In this document: positions 25,761 to 35,612 of the stretch, piece after piece
Layout: each line of letters begins with the position of its first letter
Position numbering within the stretch: position 1 is the stretch's first letter
DNA from: Gemmatimonadota bacterium
GTDB taxonomy: Bacteria; Gemmatimonadota; Gemmatimonadetes; Gemmatimonadales; Gemmatimonadaceae
Direction: 5' to 3'
Assembly: GCA_016719105.1 (NCBI GenBank)
Contig: JADKAQ010000004.1
Coordinates: 455,994-519,993, forward strand
Length of the DNA stretch: 64,000 nt
Translations under genes and position numbers: made by a program
Notes under the pieces: model-generated
Databases searched by the model: none
What the model was told of the DNA's origin: nothing
What the model saw: the letters and a program-made list of their open reading frames with translations, nothing else

Positions 25761-26432
25761 CTACTTCTTCTTCGGCTCGGGAACCGGCGCGAAACGCGTT
25801 CGAAGGTCGAGCCGGCTGGCGTGCAGGTTCACGTCGGGTCCCGCGCGGAATCCGAACGTACCGTCGAGATCCCACGCCCCTCGCGCCACTGCGCCAACTC
25901 GCTGGCCGTTCGCCTCGACGAGAATCGAATCCCGATCGACGGTGAGGGTGAGAGCGTTGAGCACGGTCTCATCGCCTCCCGGGTGCGCTTTCACCGCCGG
26001 TGACGTCTTCCACGGGATGAGAGCCGTGCGGTTGTCCCCGGCGACGTACTCCAGCGAGGCTTGACCGTCACGCCGGACGAGGAACGCCAGGTAACTCGCC
26101 GCCGAGCCATCCAGGGAGTGACCGCCGGCAAAGAGTCCGTATCCTGACTGACTGGTCCCCGGGAAGAGGAAGAGCTCGGCCTCCACGGAGTAGCGGCCGA
26201 CCGCGTGATAGGCCGGGTCGAAGAGCAGGGCCCCCGGTCCCGTCGTCATGTGCCATCCTGGCGGCATGGCTTCGTGCGCGACGGTGTCGGACGATTGGCG
26301 ATCCATGACAACGCGCCATCCCGAGGGGCGCGCCACGTTTCGCGCCGCCTGCGCCGAGAGCGCCGTTGCCGAGCCCGCGGCAATGAGGAGGGCTGCGATA
26401 GCCGGAGCGGCCAATGAGAGGGAGCGGCGCAT
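25761..26432 (-). CDS. Secreted beta-sandwich (LamG/DUF1080-like) protein
   Basis: The protein has 223 residues from ATG 26432. A clear signal peptide (RRSLSLAAPAIAALLIAAG) ends in ALSA before Gln28. The mature part looks like a laminin-G or DUF1080 jelly roll: GWHMTTGPGALLFD, VEAELFLFPG, SGYGLFAGGHSLDGS, then LTLTVDRDSILVEANGQRVG and FGFRAGPDVNLHASRLDL. Proteins like this bind or act on polysaccharides, but no catalytic residue can be named. The Gln directly after the cleavage site fits the Q-rule pattern noted for this window. Confidence 0.75.
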   Translation of the reverse strand: MRRSLSLAAPAIAALLIAAGSATALSAQAARNVARPSGWRVVMDRQSSDTVAHEAMPPGWHMTTGPGALLFDPAYHAVGRYSVEAELFLFPGTSQSGYGLFAGGHSLDGSAASYLAFLVRRDGQASLEYVAGDNRTALIPWKTSPAVKAHPGGDETVLNALTLTVDRDSILVEANGQRVGAVARGAWDLDGTFGFRAGPDVNLHASRLDLRTRFAPVPEPKKK

Positions 26433-26540
26433 GATGGTTCCGGTCGCGTGAGGGAAGGCGGCGGTCGATGCCGACACCTTTCGCTTAGGCGCCGACGCCC
26501 GTCTCGATTACCGCCAGATCGACGTGCGTTCCGGCAGCGG

Positions 26541-26813
26541 TCAGGCGAGCCAGAGCCGGATGCGGTAGAGCTCCGGACGGACCCCGAGTCCGGCCGCATA
26601 CGACGTCTCGATGTCCTCCAGCAGTTCGGCCGGCGAGATGTCGAAGTCGGCACCGACCGAGTTGTACGTGTGCGTGCTCCACTCACGCACCCGCACCCGA
26701 CCCTCGCTCGGTCGCCCGATCAGGAGAAAGCGTTCGGCTGTTCCCGAACCACCAGCGATCTGCACCGAGAGGAACTCGTCGGTCTCGACCGGGAAATCGT
26801 CAGGCAGGTCCAC
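26541..26813 (-). CDS. Small acidic hypothetical protein
   Basis: This encodes 90 residues from GTG 26813, which starts 14 bases after the stop of the heme O synthase gene on the same strand. The middle contains FLLIGRPSEGRVRVREWSTH, and the C-terminus VRPELYRIRLWLA is rich in hydrophobic and Arg residues. There is no signal peptide or Cys pair. I do not recognise a family. Cotranscription with the cytochrome assembly genes is likely from the spacing only. Confidence 0.5.
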   Translation of the reverse strand: MDLPDDFPVETDEFLSVQIAGGSGTAERFLLIGRPSEGRVRVREWSTHTYNSVGADFDISPAELLEDIETSYAAGLGVRPELYRIRLWLA

Positions 26814-26826
26814 GTCGGGCTCCAGG

Positions 26827-27717
26827 TCAGGTCCTGAACTGTCGGTCGACCACCATGGCGACGAACAGGAGCGCGAGGTACAGCAGGGAGTACTTGTACG
26901 TCCACCAGGCCGCCTTGGTCCAGATCGTCTCGCGCCGCACGCGCAGCACGCCATGCAGGAGGAGTGCGCCGAGCACGGTGGCCGAGGCGAGGTAGACGAG
27001 CCCGAAGGCGCCGAAGGCGACCGGGAGCAGGGTGAGCGGGAGGAGGATCAGCGTGTACCAGAGCATCTGGTTCATCGTCTCGCGCTCGCCCCAGAGAAGC
27101 GGGGCCATGGGGACGCCGGCCTTGCCGTAGTCCTTCTGCTTGAGGAGGGCCAGCGCCCAGAAGTGCGGCGGGGTCCAGTAGAAGACGATGAGGAAGAGAT
27201 ACAGCGCGGGGAGGTCGACGCGCCCGGTGACGGCGGCCCACCCCACCAGCGGGGGGAAGGCACCGGCGGCGCCGCCAATGACGATGTTCTGGGGCGACGT
27301 GCGCTTGAGCCAGCGCGTGTAGATGAAGACGTAGAAGTAGAAGCCGCCTAACGCCAGCGCCGCGGTGAGCACGTTGACGAAGTGTCCGAGCAGCCACGTG
27401 GCGAAGACGGCGAGGGCGACGCCGAAGGCGAGGACGGAGATCGCGTGCATGCGCCCGGACGGGATGGGGCGCAGGCGCGTGCGCGACATGACGTCGTCGA
27501 TGTCGCGGTCCATGTACATGTTCACCGCGTTGGCCCCGCCGGCCATCATGTAGCCGCCGATCGACACGATGAGGACGTCGAGCCAGGAGGGGGAGCCGGC
27601 GACGTACATCGGTGCGATGGTGGTCACGAGCAGAAGCGAGATGATGCGGGGCTTCGTCAGGGAGACGAAGTCACGCATCGGGCTCACCTCGCGATCGTTC
27701 ATCGTGGTGGTGCTCAC
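26827..27717 (-). CDS. ctaB: Protoheme IX farnesyltransferase (heme O synthase)
   Basis: The protein has 296 residues from GTG 27717 (GTGA overlap with the upstream gene); ATG 27702 is possible. It farnesylates heme b to heme O for terminal oxidases in the inner membrane. The UbiA-type first Asp motif is NAVNMYMDRDIDDVMSRT, and the second loop is KQKDYGKAGVPMAP. Conserved PRIISLLL, TRLRPIPSG, and PPHFWALAL are all present, as are seven or more membrane helices. The start overlap with the preceding small membrane gene suggests a cytochrome-oxidase assembly operon. Confidence 0.95.
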   Translation of the reverse strand: MSTTTMNDREVSPMRDFVSLTKPRIISLLLVTTIAPMYVAGSPSWLDVLIVSIGGYMMAGGANAVNMYMDRDIDDVMSRTRLRPIPSGRMHAISVLAFGVALAVFATWLLGHFVNVLTAALALGGFYFYVFIYTRWLKRTSPQNIVIGGAAGAFPPLVGWAAVTGRVDLPALYLFLIVFYWTPPHFWALALLKQKDYGKAGVPMAPLLWGERETMNQMLWYTLILLPLTLLPVAFGAFGLVYLASATVLGALLLHGVLRVRRETIWTKAAWWTYKYSLLYLALLFVAMVVDRQFRT

Positions 27718-28004
27718 GTGGTGATCCGGAACTCTGCGGCGACGGTCGCCCGTGGCGGGGCGTTCGAGGAGGCATTGCCGGTGGCGGCGCGACCGGGAAG
27801 GGAGCGCCACGTCCAGACAAGGAGGAGCGCGAGGAGGGCGGCGGGGAGGACGACCCAGAAGAGCTCTCGGGCCTTGGAGACCGGCGAGAGGGAGGCTCCG
27901 GGGGTCCTACCGGCGAGGGCCGCGCGCACCACGGCCACCTGGGCGACGGCACACAGGGCGGTCGCGAGCCAGAAGAAGAGCTCGGAGATGGACGCAGGGG
28001 ACAC
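27714..28004 (-). CDS. Small two-helix membrane protein upstream of ctaB
   Basis: The protein has 96 residues with two membrane helices (LFFWLATALCAVAQVAVVRAAL and ARELFWVVLPAALLALLLVWTW). The second helix resembles the second transmembrane segment of cytochrome c oxidase subunit II, but no copper site is present. Its stop overlaps the ctaB GTG start as GTGA, so it is probably a coupled oxidase assembly or structural factor. No family is named with confidence. Confidence 0.6.
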   Translation of the reverse strand: MSPASISELFFWLATALCAVAQVAVVRAALAGRTPGASLSPVSKARELFWVVLPAALLALLLVWTWRSLPGRAATGNASSNAPPRATVAAEFRITT

Positions 28005-28205
28005 GAACGGACCGGCTTGGGAAGTGGGGGCGGCGCCCCGGCGGGAAAGGTGTACGGCGGGGGGCGGGGATTCAACTATATGGAAGGGGGAGTCCCGGCG
28101 TCTGGAGTCGATGGCTCCCTCGCATTTCCCTGACCCATGAACGCGGTGGGGGCGGACATCGCTCCCACTCCCCGAAACATCCCCCCGGGGGTAGCATTGC
28201 CGACC

Positions 28206-29585
28206 ATGCCGACACCCCCCTCTTCTTCTCCCGCTTCTGACTCCGCCTCCGCCGCAGGCGGCGGTGCCCTGCCGCGACGCATCGGCCTCTGGAGCGCCGT
28301 TGCGGTGTGCATCGGATCGACGATCGGGTCCGGGATCTTCCGTTCGCCGGCCGGGATCGCCGACAAGATCCCCGGCCCGCTCCCGCTGCTCGCGATTTGG
28401 GTGGTGGGGGGGGCGTTTGCGCTGTGCGGAGCGCTCACGCTGGCCGAGGTCGCCTCGTACCTGCCGCAGACCGGGGGCTTCTACGCCTTCCTGCGCGAGG
28501 GGTGGGGGCGTCTCTACGCCTTCCTCTTCGGGTGGGGGCAGCTGACGATCGTGCGCGCCGCCGCGTTAGGCGCGATCGCGATCACCTTCGCCGAGTACTT
28601 CATGCGGGTGATCGGCTTCGATCCGACGATCGCGCCCTATGACCAGTACGCGCGCTACGTGGCGGCCGGGGCCATCGCGATCACGGCGGTCTTCAACATC
28701 GTCGGCGTGCGCTGGGGGACGCTGATCACCAACATCACCACGGTCGCCAAGTTCGGCGGGTTGGCCTTCATCATCGTGGCCGCGCTGGCGTTAGGCATGC
28801 CGAAGACGGGCGGCAACTTCTCCCCGCTCGTCCCCGAGGGGAGCTTTGCGCTGGGGAGCGCCGGGCTGGCGCTGGTCTCGGTGCTGTGGGCGTACGATGG
28901 ATGGGGCGACGTGAGTTATGTCGCGGGCGAGGTCACCGACCCGCAACGCAACCTCCCCCGTGCCCTGATCGGCGGGACGCTGGCGGTGATCACGATCTAC
29001 TGCCTGGCCAACCTGGCGTACCTCGCCGTGCTCCCGGTGGAGAAGATCCGGACCTCGAAGCTGGTGGCGGCCGACGTGGCCGAGATCGTGCTCGGGCGCC
29101 CCGGGGTGATCTTCGTCTCGGTGACCGTCATGCTGTCGACGTTCGGCACGTTGAGCGCCGTGCTGCTGACGTCACCGCGGGTGCTGTTCGCCATGGCCGA
29201 CGACGGGATGCTCTTCAAGCCGGTGGCGGCCGTCCACCCGAAGTTCAAGACGCCGTATGTGGCGATCTCGCTGGTGGCATTCCTCGGCTTGGTGTACGTC
29301 CTCTTCCTGACCTTCGAGAAGCTGGCCGACACCTTCGTGATCGCGATGCTGCCGTTCTACGCGCTGGGCGTGGCGGCGGTCTATCGCCTGCGCGCGCGGC
29401 CGGGCTACGTGCCCAAGTTCCGGACGCCGGGCTACCCGGTGGTGCCGATGATCTTCCTGCTCTCCGTCGTGATTCTGCTGGTGAATGCGCTGATGGACGA
29501 GGGGAGTCGCGTGTGGACGGCGGGAATCTTTGCGGTGCTGCTGGCCGGCATCCCGGTGTACCTGCTCTTCGTGAAGCGGAAGTAG
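28206..29585 (+). CDS. APC-superfamily amino acid permease
   Basis: The protein has about 459 residues from ATG 28206; an ATG at 28137 would add 23 residues without homology. It has twelve predicted helices. The first carries GSTIGSGIF, and the following ADKIPGPLPLLAIWVVGG and AEVASYLPQTGGFYAFLREGWG match the LAT-like amino acid exchanger subfamily. The later VLWAYDGWGDVSYVAGEVTDPQRNLPRALIGG is the family signature. It is only weakly similar to the permease at 23955, so the two are not a recent duplication. A GC hairpin directly follows. Confidence 0.9.
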   Translation: MPTPPSSSPASDSASAAGGGALPRRIGLWSAVAVCIGSTIGSGIFRSPAGIADKIPGPLPLLAIWVVGGAFALCGALTLAEVASYLPQTGGFYAFLREGWGRLYAFLFGWGQLTIVRAAALGAIAITFAEYFMRVIGFDPTIAPYDQYARYVAAGAIAITAVFNIVGVRWGTLITNITTVAKFGGLAFIIVAALALGMPKTGGNFSPLVPEGSFALGSAGLALVSVLWAYDGWGDVSYVAGEVTDPQRNLPRALIGGTLAVITIYCLANLAYLAVLPVEKIRTSKLVAADVAEIVLGRPGVIFVSVTVMLSTFGTLSAVLLTSPRVLFAMADDGMLFKPVAAVHPKFKTPYVAISLVAFLGLVYVLFLTFEKLADTFVIAMLPFYALGVAAVYRLRARPGYVPKFRTPGYPVVPMIFLLSVVILLVNALMDEGSRVWTAGIFAVLLAGIPVYLLFVKRK

Positions 29586-29612
29586 CCCCGCCTCGCCCCC
29601 TCGGGCGGGGCT
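29584..29612 (+). terminator. GC-rich hairpin at the permease stop
   Basis: AGCCCCGCC (29584-29592) pairs with GGCGGGGCT (29604-29612). It overlaps the stop codon and has no T-tract, so it may be a weak or Rho-assisted terminator. Confidence 0.45.
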
Positions 29613-30042
29613 CGGGGCGGAGGTGGGGGCCGGGCCGGGGTCGTGCTGCGGCGTGTGGACGGCGCTCGTCGGGGCCCGCCCCGGCCGTCAGCGGGGTGGC
29701 GCGCGTGACCGGTCGCATCGTTTCGATGCGGGGGCGTCGCGTCGACGCCACGGTTGCCAGCGGCAGATTCCTCCCCTTTCTGCCGGGCCTCCCCCGACTG
29801 CTGGCCGGCGGGCCAATCGCGATCACTGGGCACCCGTCGCGAGGGCACGGAGAGGGGCGAGCCAACGTGACTTAGCGTTTACATTTGTTGCGTGCGTCAC
29901 AGGCGCGTGCGCTCCTAGCTTGCGCGCGGGTGACGCCAGGGCATCAACCCTCCGCTTCCCGATCCAACTCGGGAGTGTGTGTCCCCCGGCACCAACGACG
30001 CACGGTGCCGATCCGCTTGTATCACATCTCACAAGGCGAACC
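29613..30042. other. Upstream region of the TonB-receptor gene, no gene recognised
   Basis: About 430 bases without a convincing gene. The stretch 29870-29890 is AT-richer than its surroundings, with TTTACA at 29878-29883 and TACATTTG at 29880-29887, so it may contain the promoter for the receptor. No transcript start can be fixed. Confidence 0.35.
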
Positions 30043-33000
30043 ATGCGCATGACTCGTCTGACACGGGCCCTCGGGCTCGCCCTCGTCGCCGCGCTGAGCG
30101 CGGTCTCGGGGCGAGTGAGCGCCCAGGTCACGACCGGTGCCATCACCGGAACGGTGACCGACGAACAGGGGCAGCCGGTCGAGGCGGCCCAGATCCAGAT
30201 GATCAACAAGGCGACCGGGCTCACGCGCGGCGCCCTCACGAGTGCCAGCGGGCGCTACGTGATCCAGGGGCTCGAAGTCGGGGCCCAGTACTCGGTGACG
30301 GCGCGCCGCATCGGCTTCCGCCCCACCACGGTCGACAACGTCGTCGTCTCGTTAGGCCAGACGACGCGCGCCGACATCAAGATCGAGCGCCAGGCCACGC
30401 AGCTGGAAGCGGTCACGGTGGTCTCGGAGACCAACGCGATCATCTCGCCCACGCGCACGGGCGCATCGACCACGGTGGGTGACTCGGCGCTGCGCCGCCT
30501 GCCGTCGCTCAACCGCAACTTCACCGACTTCGTGGCGCTCACGCCGCAGGTCTCGAACTCCGGCCCCGGCCTCTCCGGCGGTGGCACGAACAACCGCTTC
30601 AACAACATCCAGATCGACGGCGCCGTCTCCTCCGACCTCTTCGGCCTCGGCTCGACCGGGCAGCCGGGCGGCCAGGCGGGGGGCAAGTCGATCTCGATCG
30701 AGGCGGTGAAGGAGTACCAGGTGCTGCTCTCCCCGTACGACGTGCGCCAGGGGAACTTCTCCGGTGCGCTGATCAATGCGGTGACCAAGGGCGGGACCAA
30801 CGAGTTCCATGGTTCGGTGTACGGCGTGACGCGCAACCAGGACTTCACGCGCAGCCAGCCGTACCTCACGGACTTCAAGCAGTCGCAGTACGGCTTTGCC
30901 GTCGGCGGCCCGATCGTGAAGAACAAGGTGCTGTTCTTCCTGAACCCGGAATTCCAGCAGCGCACCGTTCCTGCGGGCGGCCCGTTCATCGGGAGCTCGG
31001 GGACGTCGTCGTCCAACGTGTCGCAGGCGCTGGTGGACCGCTTCAATGCGGCGCTCAACAAGTACGGGATCCCGTCGGGGTCCGGGGCAGCGGTGAACAA
31101 CGACAACCCGCTCACCAACGTCTTTGCCCGCCTCGACTTCAACCTGACCGACAACACGTCGCTGGTGCTGCGCCACAACTATGCGCAGGCCGAGGACAAC
31201 ATCTTCAGCCGCTCGACGTCGACGTTCAACCTCGACAACAACGGCTATTTCTTCACGTCGAAGTCGCAATCGACTGCGGCGCAGCTCCGCACGAACTTCG
31301 CGAGCGGCGCCTTCAACGAGTTGCTCGTCAGCCGCAACAGCATCCGCGACCGCCGCAAGCCGAACATCAGCTTCGCGCAGGTCGAGGTGAACACGCCGGT
31401 CGGCCTGCTGGTCGGCGGCGGTGAGCGTTCGTCTCACCGCAATGAGCTCGACCAGGATGTGCTCGAGATCTCGGACAACTTCTCGATGCCGATCGGGACG
31501 GCGCACCGCCTGACGATCGGGACGCAGAACCAGTTCTACGATGTCCGCAACCTGTTTCAGCAGCAGGGCTTTGGGCGCTGGATCTTCGGATCGCTCGACT
31601 CGCTCGAACTCGGCGCGCCGCGGCAGTTTGCGGTGGGCGTCCCGGTGTCGGGTGACGGCGCTGTGCGCTTCAACGCGCGCCAGCACGCCTTCTACGTGCA
31701 GGACGAGTGGACCGTCTCGCCGACGTTCAACCTGGCGGCCGGCCTTCGCATGGACATGCCGGTCTTCGGCGACAAGCCGCCGCAGAACCCGCTCATCGCC
31801 AACCCGATCTGCGCCGGCACCGGGCAGCCCTCGGCGACGTGCGGCTTTGCCCGCAACACGTCCGAAGTGCCGAGCGGGAACATCCAGTGGTCGCCGCGCC
31901 TCGGCTTCAACTGGGACGTGACGGGGAACCAGAAGAACCAGCTCCGCGGCGGCCTCGGCCTCTTCACCGGCCGTCCGGCGTTTGTCTGGCTGGCCAATGC
32001 CTTCCAGAACTCGGGGCTCTCCGGCGTCGCGCAGCTCACGTGCAACGCCCTCGCGGCTCCGCGCATGACGACCGGCGCCGTCGCGACCTGCCACGGCCTG
32101 CGCCAACGGGACGACGGCGGCGGCCGGCGCCGAGATCAACCTGCTCGACAAGGACCTCAAGTTCCCCCAGAACATGCGCGCCACGTTAGGCTATGACCGC
32201 CAGCTCATGGGCGGCTTCGTGGGGACGCTCGAGGCGATGTACACCAAGGGCGTGAACAACCTGTTCTACCAGAACATCGCGCTGGCCGGCCCGCAGGGTG
32301 TGGACTACAAGGGGCGCGTCATGTACGGCCCGAACGTGAACGCCCCGGTGCTCAAGGTGACCGGTCGTACGGCGGTCCTCGACGTGCAGAACCAGTCGAA
32401 GGACTACTCGTACTCGCTCACCGCCGGCCTGGCGCGCCGTTGGCGCAACAACTTCGAGGGGTCGCTGTTCTACACCTACTCGGATGCGCGTGACGTGCAG
32501 AGCCTGACCTCCTCGACGGCCAACTCGCAGTACCAGTTCGGTCGCCCGGTGGCCACGCGCCAGGACGATCCGACGCTCGGCTACTCGGTCTTCCGCCAGC
32601 CGCACCGGCTCGTGGGGCAGTTCTCGTACGCGTTCAAGACCAAGACGGACCTCACGCTGACCTACGTCGGCGAGACGGGCGCGGCCTTCACGTACACGGT
32701 GAGCGGCGACGTCAACGGCGACGGCTTCGCGAGCAACGACCCGATCTACATCCCGAAGTCGGCGACCGATCCGAACGAGATCCAGTTCCAGAACTTCACG
32801 CGCGCCGGGACCACCACGGTGGTGACGGCAGCCGAGCAGGCGGCGGCGTTCGACAAGTTCATCAACGGGCTCGATTGCCTCAACGACAATCGCGGTTCGT
32901 TCGCCCCGCGTAATCAGTGCAACGCGCCGTGGTCCAACACGATCAACCTGTCGCTCCGCCAGTCGCTCAAGACGATCGGCGCGCAGAACGTGTCGTTCCA

Positions 33001-33226
33001 GCTCGACATCTTCAACTTCGCCAACTTCCTGAACAAGGACTGGGGGCAGGTCAACACGGCGGCGTTCGGTTCGCAGAACCTGATCACGTATCGCACGAAG
33101 ACCACCGGCAACCTCAACGCCGGCGCGATCCCGATCTTCAAGTTCGACCCGAACTTCCAGAAGTGGAACGCGCAGAACATCCGCTCGAACTACCAGCTGC
33201 AGGCGCAGCTCCGGTACTCGTTCTGA
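30043..33226 (+). pseudogene. Oar/SusC-like TonB-dependent receptor, one frameshift near 32091
   Basis: It starts at ATG 30043 with AAGG at 30032. A signal peptide ends in RVSA before Gln28. A carboxypeptidase-regulatory beta-sandwich (ITGTVTDEQGQPVEAAQI) is followed by a plug domain (GGTNNRFNNIQIDGA; QGNFSGALINAVTKGGTNEFHG) and a large barrel ending in LRYSF. The frame breaks in ACCTGCCACGG near 32091; removing one C joins VATC to TACANGTTAAAG and restores 1060 residues. Such receptors import large substrates (peptides, glycans) across the outer membrane with TonB energy. The partner phosphodiesterase lies 100 bases downstream. The break may be a consensus error. Confidence 0.9.
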
Positions 33227-33252
33227 TGTCCCGCGCGGTCTGAGACATGAGG

Positions 33253-33281
33253 CGGGCCCGGTCGCGAGACCGGGCCCGTTT
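33253..33281 (+). terminator. Intrinsic terminator after the first receptor gene
   Basis: CGGGCCCGGTC (33253-33263) pairs with GACCGGGCCCG (33268-33278) around GCGA, then TTT follows. Confidence 0.85.
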
Positions 33282-33325
33282 CACATCCGTCCGCCCGTCG
33301 TCCCACGATCCGACCGCTCCCACGC

Positions 33326-35338
33326 ATGACACGCTACCTCAGGTCGACCAGCGTTCGCCTCCCGATCGTCGCGCTGGCCGGTGTGCTGGCCGTCGTCGGC
33401 TGTCGCGCCGCGACGCCGCGCGTCGGTGATCCGGCGAGTGCGTCGTTCCCCGATCGCCCGCGAGCCATCGTCGTCTCGTTCGACGCCTTCAACGAGCGGC
33501 GCGTGGTGGAGACGGTCGATCCGGCGCGCATCCCGGCGATTCGCGCCCTCTTTGCGGAGGGGGAGTGTGCGGCCTCGTTGCAGCCGGCGTTCCCCAGCGT
33601 GACGGCGGCGGGCCACGCGGCCATCTGGACGGGGGCGTACGGCAACGAGAACGGGATCGCCGCCAACACGGTGCTGCGCCTCCCCGCCTCGCGCTTCACG
33701 ATCCTCGAGACGACGGACGGTTTCCGCGCGCCGGCGCTGCGTGCGGAGCCGATCTGGATCACGGCGGCGCTCGCGGGGCGCACGGTCTTCGCCCACCATG
33801 TCACGCAGGCGCCGCAGCCCCCCGGATATCCGGTCGACGACGGCGAACCCGCCGACACCTTCGCGGTGGCGCGTCGTCGCGCGGGCGAGGCGCTCGCGCT
33901 CCCGAGACTGTCGGTGCTCAACGGATACAACCGCGTGCTGCTGGCCCCGCGCCTGCTCACGCGGGGCGATGTGCAGCTGACGGCTCCCGGTGCTTGGCGT
34001 GGCCTGTCGCCCGTGCCGGGGAGCGAGGCGCTGCAGTTCACGATCGACCTGTCCAGCGATTCGCTGGTGCGGGGTGGGGCCCTGTATGCGTTGATCCGGC
34101 GCTGGCCGTCGGGCGATAGCGCCCAGTTCTTCGTGGGGGCCGAGCGCGACCTGACGACGGCGGTGCGCGTGCTGCCACACGCGGAGGAGCGTGCGCCGGT
34201 GCGCGGGCGTGCGTTGGCGCGCTGGTTCTCGGCGCCGGTCGTGGTCCCGCTTGCCGACGGCCGGCGCGCCTCGATGCGGTTGCGCCTGTTTGCCCTGTCG
34301 GCGCGCGACACGTCGTTCACGCTGTTCGTCCCCGGCATGCAGCTGGCGGACGCGAACCGCGCCACGCTCACCGGCGACTACGACGCGGCGGTCCCGGGGT
34401 GGGTCGGCAATTCGGCGATCTCTCTCTGGGAAACGGGGGGGCTGGGGCGCACGCTGATGCAGGGAGGCGATGGGGTGGCCGAGTGGCGGTGGCTGGAGAG
34501 CGCGGAACTCCTGGCGCGCGGTTACCTGGAGGGGTCGGCGTGGGGGTGGCGCACCATGTCGCCGGACCTCATGCTCGACTACTTCCCGCTGGGCGACGAC
34601 ACCGATCATGCGCTGTGGGGATTGCTGGACTCGCGTGCCCCGGGGTACGACACCACGGTGGCCGCGCGCGCACGCGCGGTGCGCGACCGGATGTGGGAAC
34701 TCGTGGATTTGCGGCTGGCGGGGCTGATGGCGCTGGCACGACAGCAGGGCCGCACGCGGTTGTACGTGGCGGGGGACCATGGGATGCGCGCGGAGTGGCG
34801 GACCTTTCGTCCCAACGCGGCGCTGCGCGAGGCCGGGCTCCTCGTGCTCGACCGAGCGGGGCACATCGACCTGTCGCAGAGCCGGGCGGCGTCGGCGAAC
34901 GGGTACTGGATCTCGGTGAATCGCAGGGGGAGGCGTGGCGGGATCGTCCCCGAGACGCAGGTTGGCGCCGTGATGGATGAGGTGCGGCGCGCGCTCCTCG
35001 CGGTGCGCGACGAGTGGGGGCGCGCCGTGGTGACGCGCGTCATCGACCGACGCGACCCGCAGGCACACGCGCTCGGCATTGGCGGGGCCACGGGCGGGGA
35101 TGTGTACTACGATCTGGCGGACGGGTACGCCTGGCTGTCGGACGCCGAGGGGGCGGTCGTCGGGGATGCGTCGCATGCAACGGGCGGCCACGGCTTTCCC
35201 TCGACCTCGAGCGACATGCACTCCGCGTCGTGCAGCTGGTTGCCGGGCGCGACCGGTGCAGCGCGCGCGGGAGTACAGCGCCAACCCGACATTGCGCGCG
35301 CCGTGACGCGCTGGTTGGGGATCACGCCGGCGCGGTAG
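33326..35338 (+). CDS. Lipoprotein alkaline-phosphatase-superfamily phosphodiesterase (NPP-like)
   Basis: The protein has 670 residues. The signal sequence ends in the lipobox LAVVGC, so it is anchored to a membrane through Cys26. The catalytic domain is of the nucleotide pyrophosphatase/phosphodiesterase type: VVSFDAFN holds the first metal Asp, FPSVTAAGHAAIWTG holds the Thr nucleophile, GDDTDHALWG gives the Asp and His pair, VAGDHGM a further Asp-His pair, and ATGGHGFP the last His. It would hydrolyse phosphodiesters or phosphate esters outside the inner membrane. An inserted domain of about 200 residues (residues 170-370) separates the first two motifs. It lies between two TonB-dependent receptors. 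Confidence 0.88.
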   Translation: MTRYLRSTSVRLPIVALAGVLAVVGCRAATPRVGDPASASFPDRPRAIVVSFDAFNERRVVETVDPARIPAIRALFAEGECAASLQPAFPSVTAAGHAAIWTGAYGNENGIAANTVLRLPASRFTILETTDGFRAPALRAEPIWITAALAGRTVFAHHVTQAPQPPGYPVDDGEPADTFAVARRRAGEALALPRLSVLNGYNRVLLAPRLLTRGDVQLTAPGAWRGLSPVPGSEALQFTIDLSSDSLVRGGALYALIRRWPSGDSAQFFVGAERDLTTAVRVLPHAEERAPVRGRALARWFSAPVVVPLADGRRASMRLRLFALSARDTSFTLFVPGMQLADANRATLTGDYDAAVPGWVGNSAISLWETGGLGRTLMQGGDGVAEWRWLESAELLARGYLEGSAWGWRTMSPDLMLDYFPLGDDTDHALWGLLDSRAPGYDTTVAARARAVRDRMWELVDLRLAGLMALARQQGRTRLYVAGDHGMRAEWRTFRPNAALREAGLLVLDRAGHIDLSQSRAASANGYWISVNRRGRRGGIVPETQVGAVMDEVRRALLAVRDEWGRAVVTRVIDRRDPQAHALGIGGATGGDVYYDLADGYAWLSDAEGAVVGDASHATGGHGFPSTSSDMHSASCSWLPGATGAARAGVQRQPDIARAVTRWLGITPAR

Positions 35339-35378
35339 CGCCGGAGGCGCCGAGGGCGGGCGACGCGGCGGGAGGAGG

Positions 35379-35411
35379 GATGCACGCCGGATGCACGCCG
35401 GATGCACGCGG
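35379..35411 (+). repeat. Three tandem 11-base repeats
   Basis: GATGCACGCCG occurs at 35379-35389 and 35390-35400, then once more with one change (GATGCACGCGG, 35401-35411). It lies in the gap before the second receptor gene. Confidence 0.8.
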
Positions 35412-35475
35412 GACAGGGCGGCCGCGAAGCACCGTACCACCGTCCGGTCACGCGCGCGTTTCGCGATGGGAACTT

Positions 35476-35504
35476 GGTGCAAAGTCTGCTTGACCCGTTG
35501 CACC
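35476..35504 (+). promoter_or_regulatory. Inverted repeat upstream of the second receptor, possible operator
   Basis: GGTGCAA (35476-35482) is mirrored by TTGCACC (35498-35504) with 15 bases between. TTGACC (35490-35495) inside it resembles a -35 box. It lies about 110 bases before the receptor start. Confidence 0.35.
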
Positions 35505-35612
35505 TGAGCGGGCAGGTTGAGGCGCCTCGTGGCGGCGGGGCCGTCCATGAGCCGCAGTGGCTGCTTCCCGAAGCGGGCGCTGCTGTCCTTCCCTCACACC
35601 CGATCGATTCTC

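Noticed and set aside
29880..29887. TACATTTG as a Bacteroidota-type -7 promoter element
   Set aside because: It fits TAnnTTTG, but no TTTG lies at the required distance upstream, and one match is not enough.
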